From Trichosphaerium sp. ATCC 40318 (lineage: Eukaryota > Discosea > Flabellinia > Trichosidae): DNA of 64,000 bases. The translations under genes and the position numbers were made by a program. The stretch is from contig JALMLS010000268.1 of the NCBI GenBank assembly GCA_038496445.1, forward strand, positions 248,001-312,000. Reading direction: 5' to 3'. Each line of letters opens with the position of its first letter. Position 1 is the first letter of the stretch. Of the stretch, positions 46,756-58,873 are shown piece after piece. Under the pieces are notes generated by a model. The model made no database searches and was not told the origin of the DNA. It saw only the letters and a list, made by a program, of their open reading frames with translations.

Positions 46756-49700
46756 CCTAAAAGAACTGTACATAACCAGTTTCTTGTGAATATTTCCACG
46801 TGTTGCTCCAGAATCCAGCAGCAAGAAGGCCGCCATCACCTGCCCAACCCCAGTTAGGACCATAAACCGCGTAATCTGGGACCATATGCCCACTTTTTCT
46901 TGGGAACGCTGTGATTGCTTTTTTCAATCTAGTAGCAGTATTAATATAGATGCCAAAAACAAAAAAGGGTTTGTTAGAACATACCCATCCATGTCTGTGC
47001 CTGCGAGTATGGCTGCTACATGGTCACCTCCCCAAGACGTGAGAAAAGAGATTCCAGTTTTAGGCGTAGAGAAGGTTCTACTGTTGACTGAGAATGAGCC
47101 ATCCTCAAATGTGACTTGTTACAAACAAAAAGTTAACGGATATTCTCCACAAGCAACTTAAGTACCAGGCAGCTTCCCTGTATCTGACAACATGTCCGTT
47201 ACTTTATTTACGCTAGGACCTCCAAATAGTAACAAATTTTTGGCTTTGAAGTCTGTAGGGAGATTGGTATCCAGTACAATGTCCACCATTGAACGAATCT
47301 AAAAGCAGTATTAAGCAAAAATGATGGTGCGTTCTACTTGACATACTTGATAATGCCAAGAATTTGCTAGGAATGTAGCCCACATAAGCATTGTATTAGT
47401 ATCCGCTTTACTGCCTTTGGTACCAATAACAATCAGGAAAGGAGCTTCGATGACCTGAACAAGTGGTCCTAGAATACAAAAAAAAAGCTGAGCAAATTTG
47501 GTGGTTATGTTGGTCAACAACAATGTATACCTGTTGTAGCTGGAGAACGTTCTGCAACAGTCCAAGAGCTTCCATTGCAAATCTTCCATAACTTACCATC
47601 AACATTGCAAAAGTGTGAATCAGGTAGCAAGGCAGGGCGACCATCAAATGTTTGACCATCCAAAACGATACCTATAAATTGTTGATGCGATTGATTTGAC
47701 TAGTTCATTGTACCTTTTGAAGGAAAGTCGAGAGTTGGTATAGCATTAAATCCCAACCGACGTACGTTTTGTGTCTCTAATTCCCACAATGGGTTACGTG
47801 TGACTGATGTATGGTTAGTCTTTTTATGTCAGGATACAAAAATGATACTTGCCTTCAACAAAGGAAGCACGGTATGGAAGTACTTGTTGAACAACTTGAA
47901 TACCTCCCTATCGTTGAGTGAGAATAATTCCGCATTAACAGTGACGTACTCTACCAGTGGAAGAAGCAGTATGCATGGTAGTCACTACGAACTTTTGAGG
48001 TAGAGCTGGAAGCTTTGCTTTGAGATTACGATCAAAGAAAGCTTGCATTACAGGGCTATAAATACAGGTTAACTAAAAAAAAATAGAGCAAAACGATTGG
48101 TGAGCAATGCTCGTACCCATCCACCTAAGACTGCTGTTAATTGAGGACAACAAGATTAGATGTTTTACGTACAACACCGCTGAACCAGTGTGGTTGTCCT
48201 GGAACCTCTGAAACTTCAACCCACGTGGCATTTGAGTTGATTTGATCGACAAGCCGAGACTGTTACCAAAAGGTAATTAGACTTTTGTCAAAGACCACAA
48301 ATGAAAATAAGTGTACCATGCGTCTCATATGATATGGAGGTACATTTGTATCCTTGCCTCCAAATCGTGTTATCAATGGTAAACCAGCCAAGTTACGTGT
48401 GTAGAAATCAGTATTGTCCATTGAGATTGCGCTTTGTAGGATTTGCTGCAAGAAAGGAGATGCTAAAGAGTTACCAACACGAGTGAAGTATGGCTGATAC
48501 ATTGGAAATGAAATCCTAAAACGCTGTATGTCAGGAACAAAAAAGAGTAATCGGTGGTTAGTTTTTTTCATTCAAGAATCCGTGTAGTTTGTTTAACGAT
48601 TCGTACCAACCAGCTGCAGGTGCAACACCGAGAGCCTTATCTGGGTACTTTGTAGACATTGACCAACATCCATGACCACCCATACTGTGACCTACAAAAG
48701 GTGTAAAAAAGTGTAATTTAAATGTTTATTGTCATAAAAACAAAGGAATGTATACGTGCCTGCATAGAGTAATCTGTTTGGGTCAGGTTGCTTGGAGTCC
48801 AATGCGAACTGTGGGACACCAGGAATATTTTGAGTAAAGTAGTCTAGAGACTGTCTTGCGTTCATTCTCCCTGGTCCTTGAAAATCCCACCCATAATTGC
48901 GTCTGTTCGTGGGAAACAGAATCTATAAACAGAGCCCCAGTTAAAATCCAACTTGACGCTTATTTGCACTTTATAACGAACCCAATAATACTCTTGCTGA
49001 GAATAAGCACGTGTCCATGCATCAGTATTAGCGATTACAGCTGTCAAACGTCAGTTATACCAAAGCTGCAATACAGGGGGTGGTCAAGATCGTACCTGCG
49101 CCATGGAATGTGTACAGTATTGGACAAGATCCGCCTGGTGCTTTCTTGCAATCGCCTTTAGGTGCAACCAACATTGCGTATTGAATAGCCTAATTGGTTT
49201 TTTATGAGAAGCGCTTGAAACGAGCCTAAAGGTAACGTACGCCGTCAAAGTCAGGAAACGTAAATTTGTAAGGTTGTGAAGGCCATAATTTGCATTGTAG
49301 ACTGACTTCATGTATTATAGGACTTGTACCAGTAGCGGATATGCTTGACAATCCGGTTAAGGCTGACATTGTAAAAAAATTACAATATTACCTGATGTTA
49401 AACTTGTAAGAGCCATAAGGCTTCGTTGTTTCATTGCACTTGATGTGTGAAGTCAAACTCATTTCGAATCGAATAGGCCCTTAACGAGGTAGTTGTTTAG
49501 TAACAGTTACCTAAATAGCCCGTACGTGTTTGTCCTGGAGCCAAGGAAGGGAAATACTGTTTAGTTAGTTTAAAGGGAACTCCTGATGAAACTGAAACTG
49601 TCACGTCTGTCAAGAAGTTTGCAGTATCCATGTTCGTCACTGACACTGCAAAGTGACTAGAAGCCAATTGCTGCGTTGCATTCGCAATGATAACATCTGG

Positions 49701-50662
49701 TACTAGTGCCGGATAAGCCTACGAGTCAAACAATAAGAATAAACAAGAAATATAAAGTAATATGCTTAATAAACCTTAGTACCTCTCCTGGATGTGTAGG
49801 ACCAATAAGTGATGTGGATTCAGGTTCAAAAAACTGGCATGAGAATCCTTGATTGAGTAAATGAACATAAAACGTGTGTTTGCCCTAAAAAAACTGATGA
49901 GAAAGCGACCTCCCTTTTTTTACACTGTAGTGAGCTCAAATGATAAGCAAAACATACCTTGGTGAGCGTAACAGGGTGAATTGCAAGGTCAGCGCTATAA
50001 TAATCACCTTTGAATACTTTGTCATCAATGAAATACCTTTTTTTTGAAAAAATTATCACTGCCTTGGAATTTATCTTTTTTTCCTTACTCTGCCGAAACA
50101 CGTGAACATGAAACCATAAACGTGCCATCCTCCTCAACTTCAAACTCTCCAACGGCCCATCCTTGCCATGCCGTAGCTGAAGGACTCCTACAACACGGTA
50201 AATGGTAAAAACGCCATAACAAGCTTTACCATGCGTTGATAAGGTCAAAGTCCACAGTTGAAGCATTGAATGTAACATCTACTGCGCCCTTGACAGTTTT
50301 TACGGTGGTCCATTTTACACTGTCGGTTAATGATTGTAAAGTGCTGAAATGGGCTTACTGTCCTCCTGCAATAAGATCAGAGGGGTAAGACGCTGAAGCG
50401 TCGCCAATGGGAATGTTGAAGATGCCACCAAAAGCGTTGAGTACATCTACACCCACTTCGCGCGTGCCTGAAACGTTTAGGATGTCATAAACGCGTAAAC
50501 AGAAAAAAGTCGTACCAACAGGAAAAGGAGCGATAACATTCCACGACGAAGGAAGTGAAGGTGCTGCTATAGCCGCGCTACTGAAAGTTACGATGACAGC
50601 TTTGATTGAAGGTACCTTTGCGCTATTAGTAGTAGTACTAGCGCCACCACTATGTTGCACAT
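46756..50662 (-). CDS. Secreted alpha/beta hydrolase (esterase/peptidase-like)
   Basis: Roughly sixteen exons, about 1,000 residues. A signal peptide (MCNIVVALVLLLIA) leads into a beta-sandwich N-terminal region (SSWNVIAPFPVG, REVGVDVLNAFGGIFNIPIG, AWQGWAVGEFEVEEDGTFMV, KGDYYSADLAIHPVTLTK). The hydrolase core has the nucleophile elbow VGHSMGGHGCWSMSTKYPDK, followed by ALGVAPAAGW. The HMVPDYAVYGPNWGWAGDGG block near the C-terminus may hold the catalytic His. The G-x-S-x-G-G-H-G-C arrangement with a large beta-rich N-terminus resembles prolyl-oligopeptidase-like secreted hydrolases. Substrate unknown. The protein would be extracellular or lysosomal. Exon joins in 47.1-49.4 kb were only partly checked. 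Confidence 0.72.
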
Positions 50663-50765
50663 GTTGACGTTAATTTTGTAAACGGTTTTTCTGTTTGGGC
50701 TTGATTAAACGCAACTTATCAACTTAGTCATTTAGTCCAGTCAGTACACGTCTCCAATCTTGCTC

Positions 50766-51469
50766 ATGTCTCAGTGGGGCACAGAGATATTCGCAGGTTA
50801 CAGTTGCGTAAAGGGTTTGGCTACACGAAACTTGAATTGGGAAGAACTTGCTACTATCGTACGAGACGAGGAGTACCATCAACTGGGAAGGTTGAAAGCG
50901 GACCTTGAAGTGTATAGAGCTGTTTGTGCTGACTTACGGTAATACAATCACTTGAAACAGCTCGTGACACGTAAAAGGGATAAGTATGAGACAGTTGGAG
51001 ACTTCATTTTACATAGGGAATTCGCTGCCCCACTTAGCAAAGCGCCAAGTGGTAAACTGAAAGCCACACTTAGCGAGGTACGCTGTGACGCCAATTTTCG
51101 CTGACACATGTCAAAAGAACCAAGCAAATATTATTACATTTAAAAAAAATGATTATGGTTACTCCGTTGATCCAGGTATCCAACACTACCTTCTGTGGAG
51201 TCTAGGTACGTTATACTATATACTGGTAGTGTTTGCAAAAAGTAAGTTGTGTTTTAGGAGAGTGCAGCTCTAAAACAATAGAGGATACCATAGTTTCTAA
51301 TATTACTCAAGAGATAGATTACTTGTACTTGTGAGTTGTAGCATGCTATCGGCGTTGTTTTTGTTAAATTTCCTTTTTTTTCTGTAGCGTCAATCCTCCT
51401 GCCCTTAAATCAGTCGATAATGTCCACCACGCTCACGTTTTTTGGCGTTATAAAGTGACAATAAACTAA
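50766..51469 (+). CDS. DUF3605 / GIG1-like protein
   Basis: Five or six exons, about 175 residues. Family blocks occur in order: LATIVRDEEYHQLGRLKADL, then DKYETVGDFILHREF, GKLKATLSEN, NDYGYSVDPGIQHYLLWSL, and the C-terminal NPPALKSVDNVHHAHVFWRY. These match DUF3605, found in fungi and some protists and named after the N-acetylglucosamine-induced GIG1 of Candida. The biochemical role is unsettled. The gene runs in the same direction as, and 173 bp upstream of, the ammonium transporter, which may hint at a nitrogen-related pair but proves nothing. Confidence 0.8.
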
Positions 51470-51642
51470 ATACTGTTTTTTGGACAGAAAAAACAAATAA
51501 TTCCTATTTACGGCCAACAATGCTAATATAACGTACTACGCTATACCGATGCAGCGGGAATAGTAGTGGGGTAGTAAACTTAATGTAAGTTGCTGCGTCA
51601 AGGCACGATTCAAAAATTGTCACATACTCCGTCGTCACACAG

Positions 51643-54052
51643 ATGAACACTACGGAGTTCAACTTAACAGCCACAGTGCTGGATTTGCAAGCCAGACTGG
51701 CTTCGCTTGAGACGATCAGTGCTGTCGATATTGAAAACCTTGATCATTCATGGCTACTACTTACAGGCGCTATTATATTTCGTGCGTGTGCTCAAAATCG
51801 CATGCTATAATTAAACTATGGATAGTTATGCAAACAGGCTTCTCTATGATAGAAGCTGGTGGCGTTGCGCGTGTTGCTAACGTTACAAATATTCTTCTTA
51901 AGGTATCGCAACAATAACTCTGTTTGGTATGCTGACTACGGTAGAATATGATGGATGCGTCTATTGGGGCGCTTGTTTGGTATATCGTTGGATTTGCATT
52001 CGCTTTCGGCAATAACACGAATAACGGGTTTATTGGCGATAGTTTCTTCGTTCTCAATAACTTACCTGCAGACCGCTACGCTTTTTGGTTTTTTCAAGTA
52101 CTTCACAGTTTACTACATAGTCTGGCAACAATTCCTAAATCGCGTTTCTAGTGGGCTTTTTCAGCAACAGCAGCAACAATCGTATCAGGAAGTGTTGCAG
52201 AACGAGCAAGGTTTCGCGCTTATATTCTGAACTCCATATTTCTTACTGCTTGGGTATATCCCGTTGTAGCGCATTGTACGTCAAATTTGTGTGTGCTTAT
52301 TGCTTCGAATCCATTTAACGTTTTGTCAAAAACAGGGGCTTGGTCAGAAACAGGCTTCATGTCTCCATTTCAACGTGATAAAAACAAAATTATTATAGGT
52401 ATGCAACATGGTTCTAATTGCACGAAAAAAACTTTTATTTAGCAAACAATTACATTGATTTCGCTGGAGATGGTCCAGTACACATGGTAGGTGGTGTCAC
52501 CGGTTTCATTGGTACGTGCACAGCAACAGTTTTTTTGTAGGAAAAATGAAATAATATTTGTTTGAAGTGTTTGTATATGTTGCTACTCACAATCACAACC
52601 GCTAGGCTCTATTATTGTTGGTGCACGTTACGCGCGTTGGGATCCAAAATTAAAGAATCATTTTGGTGCTCATGATGTGAAGACTGTGTCTCTAGGTGTA
52701 CGTGTAGCGTTGTTGTGCTGTTCTGTTCCAACCATAAATCTCATAAAGAACAATCATCTCACTTTTTTTTTTGTAGGTTCTCATGTTGTGGTTCACTTGG
52801 TATGGATTCAACCCTGGTTCAGCTCTGCTATCCGAATTTAATTCAGGATGTACCGGCTGTATTGCAGGTAATTTATTAAAACAAGACCCAAAGCGCACCA
52901 TGCTAGTAAGCTTACACTGCACGCAGGTTCCAATATTGCCAGTTTGTCAGCTGTAAACACTACACTTTCCACGGGTATAGCTACTATCACTGGTCTACTC
53001 CTCGCTGTATGTGCAATTAAAACTCGCAATTTACGGTTTATTTATTGCATGTCTTTAGCGCATTCACACTGGTAAGTGGGCTTTGGCACCTACTATGAAC
53101 GCACTGTTATCTGGCCTTGTACGTCGAATGGCTTTATGCAAAGAACTAAATGAAGTTCCTAGGTATCCATCACTGCTGCAGCTCATGTTGTTGAGCCATG
53201 GGGCGCGTTGATTATTGGATGTACGCTTCATTGACATGGGGGAAAAAAATTGCAATGCAGTTTTAACTCTTTCCCTAGTTATTGGTGCTTTTGTATATTA
53301 CGGGTCAGCACAACTCCTCTTGTACTTTCACATCGATGATCCACTCGAAGCTGCGCCTGTACATGCTGCTTGCGGCATATGGGGCTCGTTATCTGTTGGT
53401 ATATTTGCTATAAAGAGTAGAGTGATGGATGCCTACGGTATCATCAACCCTGATGGCCAAGCACATGGAGGTTTGGTATCTGTATGTCTTTCTTTAGTTT
53501 CGTTATAGTTGACTGACATTGACAATACAGGGAGAGGGTGGACAGCTTGCCGCTCAAATTCTAGGTGTAACTGTAATCATTCTATGGACGGCTTTCTGGG
53601 CCGCTCTCATGTTTGGCGGACTACACTTTGTAGGACTATTGCGTGTAGCTAAGGAGGCTGAAATTTCAGCTCTAGAACAAGTGCGTTTATTAGTGTTCGG
53701 ATACCATTTTTTGCATCCAAATTTAGATATTTTTCAACCCAAAAACACTAAGTGTCTTCTTTAGGAAGAAAAACTGAATAGTATCGCTAATAAATTGGCC
53801 AATGGTGCAGACACAGAACTTGTGATAGTGGATTCTTCATCTGAAGAAGAGGAATCGAGTGATAGTAGTGTTGAGATTAATCCACGTTCTGGTGGCAGAA
53901 GCCATAGAAGTTCACGAAGTCCTAGAAAACCCGTTTCCCGAGAGGCAAGTTACAGGTCTGCTAAACCAAAAAGTCCACGCAGTCAGCACTCTAAAAGCCT
54001 TCTCCCATTGCCGGACACTTCAACACGCTCAAGAAGAACCACAAAGGTGTAA
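51643..54052 (+). CDS. Ammonium transporter (AMT/MEP family, AMT1-like)
   Basis: About fourteen exons. Blocks in order: HSWLLLTGAIIF, MQTGFSMIEAGGVARVANVT, SIGALVWYIVGFAFAFG, FLTAWVYPVVAHW, the signature DFAGDGPVHMVGGVTGFIG, LGVLMLWFTWYGFNPGSAL, TTLSTGIATITGLLLA, SGLVSITAAAHVVEPWGALI, then PVHAACGIWGSLSVGIFA. The two pore histidines (VHM in the signature, and VHAACGIWG) are present, so transport is plausible. The signature has D-F-A-G-D-G where most have D-F-A-G-G. The C-terminal tail of about 100 residues is Ser/Arg-rich (SSRSPRKPVSREASYRSAKP), a candidate phosphoregulatory region. The N-terminus is predicted outside the cell. Confidence 0.93.
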
Positions 54053-54396
54053 AATGCTAGATTGTAAATAAACCAACACTTTCACGTGATTTCGAGTGTT
54101 TGATTATGCTAAAACTGGATTCCTGAACCCTCCAAAGTTTGGCCTGTTGGTCAGCACGAACATATACACCCGTTGACAGCAAATACAAATTACGATCACG
54201 TGTAAGCCAGTTAGTGTTGTTTCAAGGATAACAAGAAGACTGGAGAGTACAAAGCGTGGTTTGAACGAATGTCCTTCACTGTCATAAGAGTTGATCAAAA
54301 AGCTATCCAAGCACGAGAAGTTTTTCGTTTTTATTTTTTTTACATTTGACATAGCACATATTATGCACGGGTATTATTTTTTGTTTAATAGCGTTA
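54053..54396. other. Intergenic stretch between convergent genes
   Basis: This 344-bp stretch lies between the stop codons of the transporter and BTB genes. CACGTG palindromes occur at about 54083 (within TCACGTGA) and 54198. No coding sequence supported. Confidence 0.4.
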
Positions 54397-55510
54397 TCAC
54401 GTGCCATCTTCAATATCTGGTACATCCCAATAAAACCTGTAACCTAGTACCACTGGTTTTGTTAGTTTGTGCGTATTGAGAGCCCAATCAACCACAAATT
54501 TGTTTCCAAAAGGAGCCTCGGCACCAAAAACTACATTTTTCATTTTTATAGTGAGCTTGTCTTTCGAACGTAAATACCAAATCAACGCTTTGCTACTCTT
54601 TGATAATGCGTGATACAATGCCTCATCAAATACAATATCTTTGCTCTGCTTCATTAAATTAAACTCGTTTTCAAAGGCATCCATTGTGCTACAGGTCATT
54701 AAGGGACAAGGGGGTTCAGATTGAAGCAAATGTTGTTTTTTTGTATGTCTTTTTTTTCGTGCTATTACCTTTTGTGGCCACCCCACTTCTGATTGAAGCT
54801 TTCGTAAAAGCTATCCTCTGCTGGATAAAAGGTGGAAGAATAAATGACCCTTCTATTATTAGCACATCGCACAAAATCATAAACTAAAAAAGTTAACCAT
54901 GGTATTTTTTGTCACGTGATTTTCTCCCGTGTTCTCTTTTTTTTTTGGCGTACAAACAACCTTTCTAATCTTATCGAATTCCACCTTGTGCCGGTCATAC
55001 TGTGCCAGTTTGGATTCTGCTTTTTTTGTCGTGACAATGTGAACAAGTGCCGCATCTGATACTGAATTATGTGTCTCTATGCAGTAAAATGTGGCTTCTC
55101 TTTGTACATTTGCGTAGCTCGCTGTCTCCTGGTACAGAATTATTTTTTTTGATTGTGAAGGCAGTACAATATCATAAATGCGTGAATACCGTGCATATGA
55201 GTTCGCCAGTACGTAGATAATCGAGTAAAGGTTCAAAGAACCTACCTGTGTAAAACGAGTCACAAGGAGCCTCAATTTACGCTCTTTGTCGCTTACCGTT
55301 GCGATCTATAAAGTAATAGCCTTTGTCATCCTTTGTAGAATCCATTTTCTCACTCAGCAAAGCTGTAAAATAATTGTTCGCGGTGCCACCGCGTGTCTGT
55401 TCGTTGTAAGCGCATAAGTCGAGAATTCTAACACGTACGAGGGTAGCTTCTGTGGTTACATACTTATAACCGCCAATATTTAGTTTTACGATACGGGAGC
55501 CATTTTCCAT
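54397..55510 (-). CDS. BTB/POZ (T1, KCTD-type) domain protein
   Basis: Five exons, roughly 260 residues, start at 55510. The BTB fold is split by three introns: SRIVKLNIGGYKYVTTEATL, then FTALLSEKMDSTKDDKGYYF, IDRNGRFFEPLLDYLRTGEL and ETASYANVQREATFYCIETH. The L-N-I-G-G start, F-I-D-R-(D/N)-G and L-x-Y-L-R-T-G-x-L motifs define the T1-type BTB of KCTD proteins and voltage-gated potassium channels. There is no channel segment; the C-terminal half (DFVRCANNRRVIYSSTFYPA, WALNTHKLTKPVVLGYRFYW) is unrecognised and may be a KCTD-like C-terminal domain. KCTD proteins often adapt Cullin-3 ligases; that is inference here. Confidence 0.82.
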
Positions 55511-55729
55511 GACAGGTGGCACAAACTGTGCTCGAAACTTAAAATAAAATACTAGAACTGGTTTGACGATAGCAATTAGTAATTGTACCCATCGGCACTT
55601 ACGTGTACGTATCGTATAGCGTTTTACAGCCTCTAAGATGATTTCATTGAAGTGCCACTTGACCAAAAGCGTTAAGCAGCCACAACTTTTTTATAAAACG
55701 TTAAAACACCTCCAGGCCTTTTAAATACG

Positions 55730-56333
55730 ATGAATTTCTTAAAGAAGATAGGCGCTGTGGTGGTAGTAGGGGGTACTGTTGCTCTCGGCGTAAAAATGTA
55801 TTACGCTTATGAAGCCGCTGGAGTTGAGGCTGCACAAGAGTGCGAACGCCGTTTCAGCTGTTTTTAGTAATAACTCTACAATCAAGGGATGAACATAACG
55901 AAACTCTCAAGGAGATACACGATACGCGTCTAGCCAAGGCTATTGACAAAGCTGGATGGTCTTTATACATTAATAGGTAAGTTTACCAACATTTACATGT
56001 CACAGCGTCACAACTTGATTTTAGGAATTGCCCATGGTGTGTTAGACAACAACAAGAATTTGTAGGGTCATCTTTCGATGTGGTGAGTTTATTTGTTCAA
56101 TTCGTCATCTAACCCATCAAGCTCAATGTCATTGCCTGTGACGAAGATCCTCAAGCATGTGCATCACTCCAACTCGAAGGTGTACCAACATGGTACAACG
56201 AAAAGACAGGCAAGTCAAATCAACCAACTGTCATAAACTCGAATGCTTATGCTCTAAATCAGGAGGCAAATTGGCTGGGTTTATGCCTAACAATGTGATT
56301 GCGAAGAATCTACGGATTCCTGTGACATACTAA
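55730..56333 (+). CDS. Membrane-anchored thioredoxin-like CxxC protein
   Basis: Five exons, about 140 residues. MNFLKKIGAVVVVGGTVALG forms an N-terminal anchor. The soluble part starts with a redox motif: LYINRNCPWCVRQQQEFVGS (C-P-W-C), then VLNVIACDEDPQACASLQLE, and the cis-proline region GVPTWYNEKTGGKLAGFMPN. C-x-x-C plus G-V-P-T-W is the glutaredoxin/thioredoxin-fold pattern seen in VKOR-associated thioredoxin-like domains, but no VKOR helices follow. One intron has a GC donor (56212: AG|GCAAGT). Probable oxidoreductase facing the ER lumen, intermembrane space or another compartment; which one is not clear. The BTB gene is divergent, 219 bp away. Confidence 0.78.
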
Positions 56334-56435
56334 TACCACCTATTAAAAAACAACATGACCAAAAAACACAAATATTCAGAGTCTCTAGAGGACAGTTTGT
56401 ATAAATACAGTTTTCATTTTTTTATTATTATTTGC

Positions 56436-58873
56436 CTACTTTTCTTTGATGCTACACTCTACGTTTAGCATTCTACACACTTGATCAAAACTCTTTTTGA
56501 GGTTTTCTCCCATCTCAACACCCTGAAACAGAGAAATGTCAGATAACCATTAACAATATCAAGAGCTTGACGTACGTTTGTGGTATTGACTTGGTGCTTT
56601 GGCATCGACACGTGTAGTCTAAGCAATGATTTACACCTGCTGAGTACATCAAAAAGGTCTGGCAGGTTAGCATGCCCGACATCAGCAGAAATATCTGTCA
56701 AGTATCTCAAATTAGCTATGCTTCTTAGAGATTTTAGTGAAAATAACAACCGCCAACGCCTTGGACTATATCCAGACCGGTATATTTTAGGTTGTCTGAT
56801 GTGAAGATGCTGCAGTGCTGTAAACTTGGAAACTATAGTGAATATAGTATCGTTACACCTTGTAATGACCAGTTTTGTGAGATCTGTAAGTTTGAGAATT
56901 AAGCTCAAGGTATCATCTTGTTGTTGAAGTTAGTGCCACTGTCTATCGAACTAAGCGATCATTTGCGTACCTGTGTCCCATCCATCTACTCTCAAGGTAG
57001 TTATAGGTAGATCCACAAGCTGTTCCATAATTTTACCGGTAAGCTTGTAGAAGTGTACATCACTCAGGCTGAATAGCGTTTGTAATTCGTCTAGATTTTT
57101 GAAGTTGCACTTGGTAGATATAGCCAGCTTTTCCAAGAACGGAAAGGCGCGTGCGATTTCCGAAAAGTCTATACAGCCAGAATGGGCCTTATTTACGACT
57201 ATAGCTTTAACCACAGCACTGGCAGAGGAGCCTATACCGTGCTTGGTAAAGATGTCGTTGTCTGTAATATTATACAGAATTATCTGTTGCAAATTGCGGA
57301 ACCGAGCGATAGCTTGGATGGCCACATTATCTAGCTCTGTCAATTCTATAGAAAACAAGTTTGGAGCGAGGGATATAAGCTTGGGTGTCTCGTATGACTT
57401 CTAAATATGATGGTAAATGTAAAAGTTGTTCAACTTTTTACAATGAAACAATTCAAAGACGTACTGCTATCACGTTCTGTGGAATCAGGTTTTTTGCTGT
57501 GGTGAACGTCATAGACTCTCGTATCCCAGCACGACGAGATTTTGGGCCTGTTTTAATGTACATCTTCTGACTAAAGTTTATTCCTGCAACACACGTGATT
57601 GTCAGCATATATTTGGTTTTCTTTTCAGGTGTTTAAAACTGTTATGTTCCTTACCTGTAAACATGCTTTGCTTTATCTGTGTCATGCCTATTGTAATGCA
57701 TTCCAGGTTTTTGCATTTTCTAAGTGCCTTTTTCGCTGTTGAGTCCAGCTCAGTTAATAGATACAAGTTCAACTCTATCAAGTTTTTCATTTTGGTGATG
57801 AGTGACATGGCAGCACAGTGGCGAGGTTTAAATACTTCTATTGTTTCCCAGTGTACTTTCCTGAGCTGTTTGCACACTATCGTCCATGTCAGTACTTGAA
57901 AGAGGTAAAGTAAAACCAGCACAGCACATAAGGTTTACGTACCAATACTGAGATTGATGATATCTTCAGTTCTATTTAGAAAACCTGATATTAACCATAG
58001 GAGCTCATGTGGCAACCGTTTCACAAAATTCACACCGAAATCATCAATAATGGGTGCTGATAACATATCACGTGCGTGACGGTGATCTAGCCAATCCTAG
58101 CGTAGGATAAATAGATGTATAATATAAAGTTACTTACATCTAGCTTTCCAAAGGATGACATTGTGCTCACAGTCGTCGTTATAAGATTTGGCATACGGTC
58201 TAGTATATCAATGTACTCAAAAACTGTGTGGCCTACCTGCAAAAAAATTAAGATGGGTGTTGGTGCATTGGTGCAACAATAAAAGTCTCTTATTTTAAAA
58301 CTATTGTTCAGTTGTTCTGTTTCAGCAGTATAACGACGTACAGTATTTGGACTGTAATTGTGCACAGTATTGCACTTCATTACTTTGTGTGTGCGCTTTC
58401 TGCGGTCAGCTTTGAGTCTACGGACCGTTCTAAACGCGCTAGAATAGTTTTTTTTTAGGAATATATTAGTTAAATTGAATGCACATACGTTGGTCTGTGC
58501 TGAGCGGTGGAGTCACTGTAGGACAGCTTTGGGCTAGTTATACCTTTCTTTTTGAATCTCAACCTACTATCTGAAAACGGACCTACTGAATCTGCTCCGT
58601 CCTATAAGATGATAAACTTTTGAGAACTTAATACAAAAATAGCAAAGTCTAGCGTACAGCTTGTGTTTTAGATTTCGCTTTGTTAATGTCAAGGTATGGC
58701 ACCACTCTATCACTGTCTACCGATGAAGGCGACTTTCGACGTTTTTTGGATCGTGCAGATCTTGGTTTAGATGATGGCACAGAACGTCTCGGTGAGAGAA
58801 CTTTCTTTGGTTTGGTTTCTCTCCCACAAAATCGGTTTAGTTTTACCAAATCACTTTGATTGCCTGTTTTCAT
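56436..58873 (-). CDS. Leucine-rich-repeat protein with basic N-terminus
   Basis: About nine exons, roughly 640 residues. The N-terminal 100 residues are basic and Ser-rich (LSPRRSVPSSKPRSARSKKR). The central and C-terminal parts are irregular LRR units with L-x-x-L-x-L-x-x pattern: MKNLIELNLYLLTELDSTAK, NLECITIGMTQIKQSM, FRNLQQIILYNITDNDIF, FLEKLAISTKCNFKNLDELQ, SIANLRYLTDISADVGHANL. F-box/LRR-like receptors have such repeats, but I could not place an F-box. The start codon at 58871-58873 overlaps the stop codon of the upstream gene (GCATGA). Exon joins around 57.9-58.3 kb are not certain. Confidence 0.62.
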
